A stretch of DNA of 17,356 bases from Candidatus Albibeggiatoa sp. nov. BB20 (GCA_016744725.1 JADGDW010000079.1:2813-20168), one strand, 5' to 3'. Shown: positions 1 to 8,430, counted from the first letter of the stretch. Numbers and translations: made by a program. The notes: generated from the letters alone by a model not told the origin.

Positions 1-391
1 GGCTTATCTCTCCATCAAGATAAAACCAACGTTCTTTATCTTTGACAAAACGGCTTTTTTCAGTAAGACGGTGGGCTTTGCCTTGTAGTTTATAACGAGC
101 GACAAAGCTTACCGTTCCTTCTGTATCATCTTTTTGTCCCGCTTCATGGGCTTTAATTTTTAAGCCTAGCCAATGTGTATTTGAGTCAAATTGTAATTGT
201 TTCGGACGGGTTGAAGGATGCCAAGTGCTCAATAAATAATCCTTTAATTCCAATACAAAAGCCGTATAGCGAGAACGCATTAAGGCCTCTGCTGTTGCAG
301 GCACACTATCCCATTGATGATAAGGCGCACAACATTGCACGTAACTCTGCTGGCTACCACAAGGGCAGGTTTCAGTGGTCTTTTTGCTCAT
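1..391 (-). CDS. YchJ-like SEC-C motif protein, C-terminus cut by window edge
   Basis: Reading the minus strand from an ATG at 391 gives an open frame running off the left edge, about 130 residues. The N-terminus begins MSKKTTETCPCGS and continues with YVQCCAPYH. This is a SEC-C-type zinc-binding signature, with Cys9, Cys11, Cys20 and Cys21 followed by a His. The rest (ALMRSRYTAF, then ...FVARYKLQGKAHRL...) matches the YchJ/UPF0225 family, which is about 150 residues in E. coli, so only a short tail is missing. An in-frame TAA lies four codons upstream of the ATG, so this start is the first one possible. It lies 30 bp downstream of tcdA on the same strand and is probably co-transcribed with it. 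The molecular role of YchJ proteins is not established. The family call is from recognition of the motif and flanking sequence. Confidence 0.85.
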   Translation of the reverse strand, partial: MSKKTTETCPCGSQQSYVQCCAPYHQWDSVPATAEALMRSRYTAFVLELKDYLLSTWHPSTRPKQLQFDSNTHWLGLKIKAHEAGQKDDTEGTVSFVARYKLQGKAHRLTEKSRFVKDKERWFYLDGEIS

Positions 392-421
392 CTTTGGTTC
401 TTAAAATCGGGGGCAGCAAAA

Positions 422-1165
422 TTAATCATTGACTTCAATCATCTTTAACAATGTTTGCACAACTGTCCCAGCCAACATCGTCCCAAATAAGGCAGGCATA
501 TAGGATATAGTGCCATTGACCGCACGCGGTCGCCCAGCATGACCAGAAACAGGCTGATGTGGCAACGGTTGTCGGCCAAGCTCTTCAGAATAAACCACGG
601 GATAATTTGTTTTAATCCCCATGATTTTAAGTTGTTTACGCATTTCTCGGGCTAATGCACAATTTTTAGTTTGATTAAGTTTGGCAACTTTGACTTTGGT
701 CACGTCTATGCGATTACCCGCCCCCATACTTGACGCGATATTAACATTTTGCTGAATGCAAGAAGCAACCAGTGCCGCCTTGCAAGCAATAGAATCAATA
801 CAATCCACCACAAAATCAAAATCATTCTGTTGAATCAATTCATCGGTTTGATGCTTTTCTAAAAAATCAGTCATCACAGTCAACTCAATATCTGGATTAA
901 TATCACGTAATCGAGCCGCCATCACTTCGGCTTTGTTTTGGCCTAGAGTTGAGTTGAGAGCCACGAGCTGGCGATTTAAATTAGAATCTGCCACTTCATC
1001 ATGGTCGAGAATGGTGAGACGTTTAAAACCTGTTCTCCCCAAAGATTCAGCAACATAGCTACCAACACCGCCTAATCCGGCGATAAAAATATGATGGTTA
1101 ATCAGTTGGTTTAATACGTCTTCAGTTAATAAGATTTCAGTACGGGAAAAAAAGTGTTCGGTCAT
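422..1165 (-). CDS. tcdA: tRNA threonylcarbamoyladenosine dehydratase (TcdA/CsdL, ThiF/E1-like)
   Basis: This 247-residue protein belongs to the E1-like ThiF/MoeB superfamily. Near the N-terminus is a Rossmann nucleotide loop (GLGGVGSY, residues 30-37), followed by an acidic strand end (LDHDEV, about 53-58) and the NLNRQ segment that contacts ATP. The order GLGGVGS / NLNRQ / NKAEVMAARLRDINP / DCIDSI / SSMGAGNRID / PVVYSEE is characteristic of TcdA (formerly CsdL/YgdL). TcdA uses ATP in the cytoplasm to cyclise t6A37 of ANN-decoding tRNAs to ct6A. At 247 residues it is slightly shorter than the E. coli protein. The start is ATG at 1165 with only a weak ribosome site. It is the first gene of a likely pair with the YchJ-like gene. 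Its partners CsdA/CsdE are not in the window. Confidence 0.9.
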   Translation of the reverse strand: MTEHFFSRTEILLTEDVLNQLINHHIFIAGLGGVGSYVAESLGRTGFKRLTILDHDEVADSNLNRQLVALNSTLGQNKAEVMAARLRDINPDIELTVMTDFLEKHQTDELIQQNDFDFVVDCIDSIACKAALVASCIQQNVNIASSMGAGNRIDVTKVKVAKLNQTKNCALAREMRKQLKIMGIKTNYPVVYSEELGRQPLPHQPVSGHAGRPRAVNGTISYMPALFGTMLAGTVVQTLLKMIEVND

Positions 1166-1224
1166 GAGTGTTTTTTATGAATGATGAGTCATGAGATGAA
1201 TTATGACATGATTTTAAATCGTGA

Positions 1225-1340
1225 TATAGTCAATTTTAGTTTGTATGTTAGGACTGGCAGTCCTTTTATACTTTGAATATCAACCACTTTTGAAATCAAG
1301 GATTGCCAGTCCTGTATCACTTTAAAATAAAACAACTATA
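1225..1340. repeat. MITE-like palindromic element, copy A (inverted orientation)
   Basis: This 116-bp element has ends that begin TATAGTCAATTTT and finish as AAAACAACTATA, forming imperfect terminal inverted repeats. Inside are two 15-bp near-palindromes, AGGACTGGCAGTCCT (1250-1264) and AGGATTGCCAGTCCT (1299-1313), with a 34-bp spacer. The spacer is the reverse complement of the copy-B spacer with a few changes, so A lies in the opposite orientation to B, C and D. It occupies most of the 303-bp gap between the divergent tcdA and glycosyltransferase genes; no gene is seen in the rest of that gap. It has no coding capacity. Confidence 0.85.
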
Positions 1341-1468
1341 TGAATGTATCAACAAAAAAAGCAATTTTAATAGACGATGAGCTTATCATTTTCAATTCAT
1401 TACTGCTTTATTAACCTATAAAGTCTACATTACAATACCAAGCATTGGTTATCAGGTCTCATTTTAAA

Positions 1469-2638
1469 ATGCGTATTTTGCACGTTGGTAAATATTACCC
1501 TCCTTTTGCAGGCGGTATTGAAAACTTCTTAACGGACTTAATTCAAGCTCAAGTGGCTCAGAATCTACAAGTGGCAGCCATTGTTCACGATCATGAAATC
1601 CATTGGCAGCGTTTTTTTGTCTCGATTCAAGCTGAAACTCAAACCAATCCATTGATTTATCGTACCCCTAGTTATGGCCGATTGTTGTACGCGCCGATCA
1701 GCCCACAATTTTTGTTTTGGATCAATCGAATTATTAAGCAATATCAACCCGATGTTTTACATTTTCATTTACCCAATACCTCGGCTTTATGGGCATTGAT
1801 GTTACCTGCTGCACGGCGGATTCCTTGGGTATTGCATTGGCATTCTGATGTGGTGTCGAATATTGATAACCGAGTGGCCATTGCCTATCGTGCTTATCGG
1901 CCTTTTGAACAAGCCATATTGCGCCAAGCAAAAGCAGTCATTGCCACATCGCAACCTTATTTAGATTCCAGTTCAGCGTTACAAGAATGGCGGCAAAAAT
2001 CCTGTGTGATCCCATTGGGTTTGGCTGCTCAACGCTTACCAGAACCGACTCCAGAGGCTTTAATATGGGCGCAACAACAATGGCAGCCTGATTTACAACG
2101 TATTTTACATATTGGACGTTTAACTTATTACAAAGGCCAGAAAATCTTAATCCAAGCGTTACGAGATTGTCCACAAGCACAGTTATTAATTGTTGGTAAA
2201 GGGGAATTGCAAGCAGAATTAAATCAATTTATTCAACAGCATCATCTACAAAATCGAGTTAAATTGCTAGGTTTTTGTGATAATCAACAGTTACAGGCCT
2301 TGCTCAGTACTTGCGATAGTTTTTGTTTGCCTTCGTTGGAAAGAACTGAAGCCTTTGGCGTGGTATTGATGGAGGCGATGCGTTATGCAAAACCTGTGAT
2401 TGCATCTCAAGTTGCAGGTTCTGGCATGACTTGGGTGGTGGATGATAAAAAAACGGGATTACTTGTTAAACCCAATGATGTTGCCAGTCTGAGCCAAGCA
2501 ATTCAACAATTAGCGGATAAAAATCAACGGCAGCAATATGGACAAGCAGGCTATAAAAAGTTTGCTCAACAATTTGATATTGAACAAGTATCACAACAAA
2601 CAACACCGCTTTACACACGTATTATCCAAAAACAATGA
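1469..2638 (+). CDS. Glycosyltransferase family 4 (GT-B fold)
   Basis: The chosen start, ATG at 1469, gives a 389-residue protein beginning MRILHVGKYYPPFAGGIENF. This is the classic first beta strand and Gly-Gly loop of GT4 retaining glycosyltransferases. An in-frame TTG at 1445 would add eight residues but is less likely. The C-terminal domain has HIGRLTYYKG (about 213-222), VGKGE, and an E-x7-E motif (Glu294 and Glu302 in ERTEAFGVVLMEAM) that binds the nucleotide-sugar donor. The family transfers sugars from NDP-sugars or GDP-mannose to lipid or polysaccharide acceptors at the cytoplasmic face of the inner membrane. Donor and acceptor cannot be read from sequence. There is no signal peptide. 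Its stop overlaps the start of the next gene (ATGA), implying coupled translation with a binding protein of unrelated class. Confidence 0.9.
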   Translation: MRILHVGKYYPPFAGGIENFLTDLIQAQVAQNLQVAAIVHDHEIHWQRFFVSIQAETQTNPLIYRTPSYGRLLYAPISPQFLFWINRIIKQYQPDVLHFHLPNTSALWALMLPAARRIPWVLHWHSDVVSNIDNRVAIAYRAYRPFEQAILRQAKAVIATSQPYLDSSSALQEWRQKSCVIPLGLAAQRLPEPTPEALIWAQQQWQPDLQRILHIGRLTYYKGQKILIQALRDCPQAQLLIVGKGELQAELNQFIQQHHLQNRVKLLGFCDNQQLQALLSTCDSFCLPSLERTEAFGVVLMEAMRYAKPVIASQVAGSGMTWVVDDKKTGLLVKPNDVASLSQAIQQLADKNQRQQYGQAGYKKFAQQFDIEQVSQQTTPLYTRIIQKQ

Positions 2639-3447
2639 TGTTATTAAAAAATGTCCTAAAGTACTATTTATTGATATTGTTTAGTTTCAACGTACAAGCA
2701 AGCCCTGTTCAAAAGATTATCTCGCTAAACCTTTGCGCCGACATCATATTATTGCAACTGGCGGATCAATCTCAGCAATTGTCGATGACCTATCTTGTCA
2801 ATGACATGAAATCATATTATACAATTCCTGAGTCTGCACAATTTAATCGAGGCTTGGTTGAAGAAGTCACGGTTTTTCAAGCGGATGTCATATTGGCGCA
2901 TACATTTACCAGCAGTTTAACTTTGCAGCGTTTAGAGCAATTGGGCTGGCCAATAATCAAGCTTAAAGCCGCACAGACTGTGGACGATATTTACCAAAAT
3001 ATAATACAAATAGGACAAGCGATTCAACAGGAACAAAAAGCATTGCGCATTGTGCAACAGATGAAAGAGGCTTTGCAGCAATTGCCAAAACTAAATCAGC
3101 AAAAAGTGTTGGTATTTTATCCAAATGGTTTTAGTGTCGGCCAACAGACTTTAGCCAATAACATTTTATCGCGTTTAAATTTATATAATATTGCTCAAGA
3201 TATGGGAATTGTATTTTGGGGAAAAGTCAGTTTAGAGCAAATGTTACAACACCAAGCTGAATTTATTATCTTGAGCACCAGTCAATCAAAAACGCCTGCA
3301 TTGGCCACACAACTGTTACAACATGCCGTGTTACAAAAATCACCCCATATCGAAGTGGCTAATGAACTGTGGCAATGTGGTAGTCCACTTATTTTAAAAG
3401 CTATGCAGCATATTATTCAAAAAATACAACCGAATTCCATACCGTAA
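2635..3447 (+). CDS. Periplasmic ABC-transporter substrate-binding protein, BtuF/FhuD-like
   Basis: This 270-residue protein has a hydrophobic leader (residues 1-22, ending VQA before SPVQK), so it is predicted to be exported to the periplasm. The mature start KIISLNLCADIILLQLAD, then YYTIPESAQFNRGLVEEV and FQADVILAHTFTSS, match the class III cobalamin/iron-chelate binding family (Peripla_BP_2). The two lobes are joined by a long helix, here about residues 120-150, rich in Gln and Lys. Such proteins deliver B12 or ferric siderophores to BtuCD/FhuBC-type importers, but no permease or ATPase gene is nearby, so the ligand is unassigned. Its ATG overlaps the stop of the glycosyltransferase by four bases. 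A second in-frame ATG at 2638 would lie just after the overlap. Confidence 0.82.
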   Translation: MMLLKNVLKYYLLILFSFNVQASPVQKIISLNLCADIILLQLADQSQQLSMTYLVNDMKSYYTIPESAQFNRGLVEEVTVFQADVILAHTFTSSLTLQRLEQLGWPIIKLKAAQTVDDIYQNIIQIGQAIQQEQKALRIVQQMKEALQQLPKLNQQKVLVFYPNGFSVGQQTLANNILSRLNLYNIAQDMGIVFWGKVSLEQMLQHQAEFIILSTSQSKTPALATQLLQHAVLQKSPHIEVANELWQCGSPLILKAMQHIIQKIQPNSIP

Positions 3448-3500
3448 AAAAATTGGCAAATTGATTTAATTCTGCTTCAATAACCTGCTTAGGATTGATA

Positions 3501-3616
3501 TATAGTCATTTTATTCTAAAGTGATACAGGACTGGCAGTCCTCAATTTTGAAACTGATTGATATTTAAAGTGTAAAAGGACTGCCAGTCCTAACACATAA
3601 ACCGAAAATGACTATA
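3501..3616. repeat. MITE-like palindromic element, copy B (reference orientation)
   Basis: This 116-bp copy runs from TATAGTCATTTTATTCTAAA to AAAATGACTATA, giving good terminal inverted repeats. AGGACTGGCAGTCCT at 3528-3542 and AGGACTGCCAGTCCT at 3577-3591 are exact complements of each other, separated by a 34-bp spacer. The arms are 27 bp on the GTGATAC side and 25 bp on the AACACATA side. It lies in the 372-bp gap between the binding-protein gene and ilvD. Its last four bases (TATA, 3613-3616) are also the first four of copy C. Confidence 0.88.
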
Positions 3617-3729
3617 GTCATTTTATTTTAAGATGATACAGGACGGGCAGCCCTAGATTTCAAAAACTATTTGATATTTAAAGAATTTCAGGATTGCCCA
3701 TCCTCGCACTCAAGACAGAATTGACTATA
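3613..3729. repeat. MITE-like palindromic element, copy C (fused to copy B)
   Basis: This 117-bp copy has the same orientation as copy B and shares the TATA at the junction, which forms the palindrome TGACTATAGTCA. Its inner palindromes have diverged: AGGACGGGCAGCCCT at 3640-3654 and AGGATTGCCCATCCT at 3690-3704, with a 35-bp spacer. In the first, two changes (CTG to CGG, GTC to GCC) fall at or near opposite arm positions. The right end is TTGACTATA, followed by AT, which creates TATAAT upstream of ilvD. Confidence 0.85.
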
Positions 3730-3819
3730 ATAGCCGAGAATCTGAGTAGTAAATTGCAAATTTTGTCTTAAACCTCTAAAATTTTATCGTTTAACGCCTG
3801 TTATATTTTGGAGACATCA

Positions 3820-5505
3820 ATGTCCAACGCTTTAAATAAAGTGAGTGCAAAAATTACTCAACCCAAATCCCAAGGTGCATCACAAGCGATGTTATACGGT
3901 ACGGGCTTGACCGAACAAGATATGCAAAAAGCGCAGGTTGGGATTTCCAGCGTTTGGTATGACGGCAATACATGTAACATGCACCTGATGGATTTAGCGA
4001 CAAAAGTTAAAGAAGGTGTTGTCACTGCGGGTTTGGTGGGAATGCGCTTTAATACAATTGGCGTGAGTGATGGCATTTCCATGGGTACAAGTGGTATGAG
4101 TTACTCACTGCAATCACGTGATATTATTGCAGATTCGATTGAAACCGTGATGAGTGCACAATGGTACGATGCCAATATTTCAATTCCGGGCTGTGATAAG
4201 AATATGCCGGGTTGCATTATGGCAATGGGTCGTTTAAATCGTCCTTCAATCATGGTTTATGGCGGTACGATTAAACCGGGTTATGACAAAAAGCAAGAGC
4301 CTTTAGATGTGGTTTCCGCATTCCAATCTTATGGCGCGTATTTAACAGGTAATATCACAGAAGAAGAACGCCAAACCATCGTCAGTTGTTCAATTCCCGG
4401 AGCAGGCGCATGTGGTGGTATGTACACAGCAAACACCATGGCCACTGCAATTGAAGCCTTAGGCATGAGCTTACCTTACAGCTCTTCTACGCCAGCCGTT
4501 GACCCTAAGAAAATGCAAGAATGTGTCGATGCAGGCAAAGCAATTTACAACTTACTTGAAAAAGATATTAAGCCTCGCGACATTATGACCCGTGAAGCGT
4601 TTGAAAATGCCATGGTAATGGTGATGGCCTTAGGTGGTTCAACCAACGCGGTTTTACATTTAATTGCGATGGCGCGTTCTGTCGATGTTGACTTGAGTCT
4701 TGATGATTTCCAAGCCGTGAGTGATCGGATTCCATTTATTGCTGATTTAAAACCAAGCGGTAAATACGTGATGGAAGATGTACACAATATTGGTGGCACA
4801 CCTGCTGTTATGAAATATTTATTAGACAAAGGTTTACTAGATGGTAATTGCCTCACGGTCACAGGTAAAACCATTGCGGAAAATTTAGCTGATGTCAAAC
4901 CGATTGATACAGCTCAGCAAGATGTTATCGTGCCATTGGAAAAACCAATCAAAGAATCTGGTCATATCCAAATCTTAAAAGGCAATTTAGCACCGGGTGG
5001 CTCAGTAGCGAAAATCACGGGTAAAGAAGGTCTGGTTTTTTCTGGCTCGGCTAAAGTCTATGATTGTGAAGAAGACATGCTCACAGCCTTAGAAAACAAA
5101 CAAATTGGCAAAGGCGATGTAATTATCATTCGTTATGAAGGGCCTAAAGGCGGACCGGGTATGCCAGAAATGTTGACTCCAACTTCTGCGATTATGGGTG
5201 CGGGCTTAGGTTCTGATGTGGCTTTATTGACTGATGGTCGTTTCTCAGGTGGTTCACATGGTTTCATCGTAGGTCATATCGTACCTGAAGCACAAGAAGG
5301 TGGGCCTATCGCTTTGGTTCAAAATGGCGATGTGATAACAATTGATGCAGATAATAATAACTTGAGTGTTGATGTGGATGATGCGGAGATGGCAAAACGT
5401 AAAGCGGCTTGGCAAATGCCAGCGTTCAAAGCCACACGTGGTACATTGTACAAATACATCAAAACCGTGAAAACAGCGTCAGAAGGTTGTGTCACTGACG
5501 AATAG
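3820..5505 (+). CDS. ilvD: Dihydroxy-acid dehydratase
   Basis: IlvD dehydrates 2,3-dihydroxy-isovalerate and 2,3-dihydroxy-3-methylvalerate to the 2-keto acids that precede valine, leucine and isoleucine, in the cytoplasm. The protein is 561 residues. The Fe-S ligand cysteines are all present: Cys52 (NTCNMH), Cys125 (GCDKNMPG, family signature 1) and Cys198 (GACGGMYTANTM). Three retained cysteines fit the [2Fe-2S] form. Signature 2 is LLTDGRFSGGSHG, with the presumed catalytic Ser476. The length fits the shorter IlvD subgroup rather than the roughly 616-residue E. coli type. The start is ATG at 3820, because GGAG lies six bases upstream (3810-3813); a TTG at 3808 would overlap that ribosome site. 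It stands alone between repeat copy C and a convergent ppk1. Confidence 0.97.
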   Translation: MSNALNKVSAKITQPKSQGASQAMLYGTGLTEQDMQKAQVGISSVWYDGNTCNMHLMDLATKVKEGVVTAGLVGMRFNTIGVSDGISMGTSGMSYSLQSRDIIADSIETVMSAQWYDANISIPGCDKNMPGCIMAMGRLNRPSIMVYGGTIKPGYDKKQEPLDVVSAFQSYGAYLTGNITEEERQTIVSCSIPGAGACGGMYTANTMATAIEALGMSLPYSSSTPAVDPKKMQECVDAGKAIYNLLEKDIKPRDIMTREAFENAMVMVMALGGSTNAVLHLIAMARSVDVDLSLDDFQAVSDRIPFIADLKPSGKYVMEDVHNIGGTPAVMKYLLDKGLLDGNCLTVTGKTIAENLADVKPIDTAQQDVIVPLEKPIKESGHIQILKGNLAPGGSVAKITGKEGLVFSGSAKVYDCEEDMLTALENKQIGKGDVIIIRYEGPKGGPGMPEMLTPTSAIMGAGLGSDVALLTDGRFSGGSHGFIVGHIVPEAQEGGPIALVQNGDVITIDADNNNLSVDVDDAEMAKRKAAWQMPAFKATRGTLYKYIKTVKTASEGCVTDE

Positions 5506-5559
5506 TTTTTTAAGGCTTATTCTGTGCTTGAGCTAGAATTGTCTTTGAACTGAGCTGAA

Positions 5560-5595
5560 AACATCCCAACGCAAATGATACTGTGCTGGGATGTT
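5560..5595. terminator. Possible hairpin terminator between convergent ilvD and ppk1
   Basis: A perfect 9-bp inverted repeat, AACATCCCA (5560-5568) and TGGGATGTT (5587-5595), encloses an 18-base loop. It sits in the short gap between the ilvD stop and the ppk1 stop, where a bidirectional terminator is expected. Neither strand has a clear T-tract after the stem, so it may not act as a canonical intrinsic terminator. Confidence 0.45.
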
Positions 5596-5604
5596 GAACA
5601 TAGA

Positions 5605-7743
5605 TTAACTACTTTCCGCTAAGGTTTCTAAAAAGGTTTGCTGTGCCGAAATCAAGCTTTCGCCTTCTTTTGGTGCAATACGCTCATATTGACCGTCTTT
5701 ATCCAATGCCCATGACTGTGTATTATCTTTTAAATATAACTCTAAGCCATTAACCACTTCAGCTTTAAGCTTTTTATTTTCAACAGGATAACATTCTTCC
5801 ACCCGTTTTAATAAGTTTCTATCCATCCAATCTGCACTGGCGCAATACACTTCAGACTTGTTGTTATTGCAGAAATAAAAGCAACGTGTATGTTCAAGGA
5901 AACGCCCCACGACTGAACGCACATGAATATTCTCTGAAATGCCTTCAATACCGGGGCGTAAGCAGCAAATACCACGTACAATTAAATCAATCTTAACCCC
6001 TGCCGTCGATGCGGTATATAAAGCGCGAATGATTTGCGGTTGAGTTAGGGCATTCATTTTCGCGATGATACGAGCGGGTTTACCTTTTCTAGCAAATTCA
6101 GCTTCACGTTCAATCCGTTCTAGCAAACCTTTGTGTAATGTAAACGGTGATTGCAACATTTTTTTCAATTGCGCACCACGTCCTAAAGTGGTCAACTGCA
6201 TAAACATTTTATGCACGTCTTCACCGATAGCCTCATCACATGTCATTAAGCCATAATCGGTATAAATCCGAGCTGTTTTAGCATGATAGTTGCCTGTACC
6301 CAAATGTACATAACGACGTAATTTGCGGTCTTCACGACGTACCACCATAATCATTTTAGCGTGTGTCTTATAACCCACCACACCGTAAACCACATGTGCT
6401 CCAGCTTCTTGCAAACGGTTGGCTAAGCGAATATTGTCTTCTTCATCAAACCGCGCACGCAATTCAACAATGACCGTCACTTCTTTGCTGGCCTTTGCTG
6501 CTCCAACTAAAGCATCCACTAAGACTGAATCTGCACCTGTACGATATAAGGTTTGTTTAATCGCTAACACCCGTGGATCAGCCGCTGCTTGTTTTATAAA
6601 ATCAATAACAGGGGTGAAGGAATTAAACGGATGATGCAGTAAAATATCGCCTTCACGCATAGATGAGAAAATATTGCGCCCTAAGCCTCTTGGTAAACTT
6701 GGTGTAAAGCCGGGGTATTGCAAATCAGGGCGGTTAACCATATCAGGTACGGCCATTAAGCGATTTAAGTTGACAGGCCCGTTGACTTGGAAAATATCGC
6801 GCTCTTCTAATTTAAACTGACGCATTAAAAAATGCACCATATTGTCTGGGCAATTGTCTGCAACTTCTAAACGGACGGAATCACCATAACGACGGCTAGG
6901 TAATTCGCCTTCCAATGCTCGTAATAAATCATCAACTTCTTCTTCATCAACAAATAAATCACTGTTGCGAGTTAAACGGAATTGATAACAACCTGTGACT
7001 TTCATACCGGGGAATAATTCACCCACATAAGCATGCATAATTGATGATAAGAAAATGAATTCATAAGCATGTTTAGAATATTCATCAGGCAATTGAATCA
7101 CACGCGGTAAAGAGCGTGGGGCTTGCACTATGGCTAAACCACTATCGCGTCCAAATGCGTCTTTGCCTTCTAATGAAACGATGAAATTTAAACTTTTATT
7201 TAAAATTTGCGGAAATGGATGTGCGGGGTCTAAACCGATAGGACTGAGGATAGGTAATAATTCATTTTCAAAATATTGTCGTACCCATTCATGCGTTTCG
7301 TCTGACCATTGGTCACGCTTGATGAAAAACATGTCTTCCAATTCTAATGCTGGCAAAATACATTCATTTAATAATCGATACTGTTCATTGACAAAATCAT
7401 GTGCAGCACTACTAATACCTTCTAATACTTTTGCTGGTGATAAATTATCTGGGCCTGCTTGCATTGAACCAAAGTCAGCTTGTTGTTTTAAGCCTGATAC
7501 TCTGATTTCAAAAAATTCGTCTAAATTGGTACTGGCGATGCAAATAAAACGCAATCTTTCCAATAAGGGTAGCGTTTCGTCTCTAGCTTGGGCAAGCACT
7601 CGACGGTGAAAAGCAAGTAAGCTTAATTCACGATTAATATATAAATCAGCATGATGTAAATTTACTTCAGAACTGGATTTGACAGTGGCAGGGGTAGCAT
7701 TTTTTTCTACCACGTCGCATGAAGGTTCTTTACTGGTGGTCAT
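5605..7743 (-). CDS. ppk: Polyphosphate kinase 1
   Basis: PPK1 reversibly transfers the gamma phosphate of ATP to polyphosphate, usually at the inner membrane. The 712-residue protein shows the family domain order: an N domain with YINRELSLLAFHRRVL and STNLDEFFEIRVSGL (about 36-85), the H domain, then two phospholipase-D-like C domains. KTHAKMIMVVRRE contains the His that is phosphorylated in the family (His461 here, matching E. coli His435). FLEHTRCFYF contains the second essential His (His618, matching His592). Both are offset by the same 26 residues, so the intervening core is collinear. The extra N-terminal segment (about 33 residues, Ser/Thr/Glu rich) accounts for the offset. The start is ATG at 7743, with a weak ribosome site. 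No ppx gene is adjacent. Confidence 0.97.
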   Translation of the reverse strand: MTTSKEPSCDVVEKNATPATVKSSSEVNLHHADLYINRELSLLAFHRRVLAQARDETLPLLERLRFICIASTNLDEFFEIRVSGLKQQADFGSMQAGPDNLSPAKVLEGISSAAHDFVNEQYRLLNECILPALELEDMFFIKRDQWSDETHEWVRQYFENELLPILSPIGLDPAHPFPQILNKSLNFIVSLEGKDAFGRDSGLAIVQAPRSLPRVIQLPDEYSKHAYEFIFLSSIMHAYVGELFPGMKVTGCYQFRLTRNSDLFVDEEEVDDLLRALEGELPSRRYGDSVRLEVADNCPDNMVHFLMRQFKLEERDIFQVNGPVNLNRLMAVPDMVNRPDLQYPGFTPSLPRGLGRNIFSSMREGDILLHHPFNSFTPVIDFIKQAAADPRVLAIKQTLYRTGADSVLVDALVGAAKASKEVTVIVELRARFDEEDNIRLANRLQEAGAHVVYGVVGYKTHAKMIMVVRREDRKLRRYVHLGTGNYHAKTARIYTDYGLMTCDEAIGEDVHKMFMQLTTLGRGAQLKKMLQSPFTLHKGLLERIEREAEFARKGKPARIIAKMNALTQPQIIRALYTASTAGVKIDLIVRGICCLRPGIEGISENIHVRSVVGRFLEHTRCFYFCNNNKSEVYCASADWMDRNLLKRVEECYPVENKKLKAEVVNGLELYLKDNTQSWALDKDGQYERIAPKEGESLISAQQTFLETLAESS

Positions 7744-7935
7744 AATTTTATATCCGTTATAACTATCTTCGAGTTGGAAATAGGCAACTGCTGTAAAACC
7801 TTACAGTGTCGTAGTCGTATGTGAAGATGCTGTTTATGAGAAAAACCATCTGATTATAACAGGTGTTTTATACTAAACTATGACGAATATAGGGAAACAG
7901 ATTTGAAGGGTTTTGTTTGAAGAGAATTCTCAAAT

Positions 7936-7958
7936 GTTCCCACGTTTAACGCAGGAAC
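7936..7958. repeat. Degenerate short hairpin between erpA and ppk
   Basis: The segment begins GTTCC (7936-7940) and ends GGAAC (7954-7958), with CGTT and AACG pairing inside. It resembles a decayed copy of the GTTCCCACGC...GCGTGGGAAC-type hairpin that is dispersed in many bacterial genomes. That comparison is from memory and was not searched. There is no T-tract on either side, so a terminator role is uncertain. Confidence 0.35.
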
Positions 7959-8004
7959 TTTCTAATAATGCTTTTTCAGCGTAAAAATAAATAATCAGGA
8001 ACGA

Positions 8005-8361
8005 TTAAGCTGTGAAGGAAGAACCACAACCACACGTTGTTGTTGCATTTGGATTACGAATAACAAATTGAGAACCTTGTAAATCTTCTTTGTAGTCAAT
8101 TTCTGCACCAGCTAAATATTGGAAACTCATAGGGTCAATTAATAATTTAACCCCATTTTTCTCAACAACAGTATCGCCTTCTTGTGTTTTTTCATCAAAC
8201 GTAAAGCCATACTGGAAACCAGAACAACCGCCGCCTTGAACAAAAACACGTAACATTAAGCCATCAGTTTCTTCTTCTGCAATTAACTGTTGCACTTTGC
8301 TCGCAGCATTGTCAGTAAAAACCAATGGTGAATCATCTACTATTGTAGCTTCTGCACTCAT
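8005..8361 (-). CDS. erpA: Iron-sulfur cluster insertion protein ErpA
   Basis: ErpA is an A-type carrier that delivers Fe-S clusters to cytoplasmic apoproteins, including IspG/IspH in E. coli. The 118-residue frame reads LVFTDNAASKVQQLI, RVFVQGGGCSGFQYGFTFDE and ends TTTCGCGSSFTA. Its three conserved cysteines are Cys46, Cys110 and Cys112, all intact. It resembles ErpA more than IscA or SufA because of the GFQYGFTFDE and NPNATTTCGCGSSF segments. The frame stays open upstream to 8424, but ATG at 8361 is preferred: GGAGAG lies five bases upstream, and the family N-terminus begins a few residues before the FTD motif. It follows the PilZ gene on the same strand with a gap of about 70 bp, and may be transcribed separately. 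Confidence 0.95.
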   Translation of the reverse strand: MSAEATIVDDSPLVFTDNAASKVQQLIAEEETDGLMLRVFVQGGGCSGFQYGFTFDEKTQEGDTVVEKNGVKLLIDPMSFQYLAGAEIDYKEDLQGSQFVIRNPNATTTCGCGSSFTA

Positions 8362-8430
8362 GTACACTCTCCAAGTTGAGGGGGAATATCTAGCATAATA
8401 TGGGAATAGAGCACCAAAAATCAACGACTT

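Noticed and set aside
175..432. Plus-strand open frame of 85 codons
   Set aside because: It lies antisense to the YchJ-like gene, whose cysteine signature and family match are clear.
7130..7609. Plus-strand open frame of 159 codons
   Set aside because: It is antisense to the conserved N-terminal part of ppk1 and has no family resemblance.
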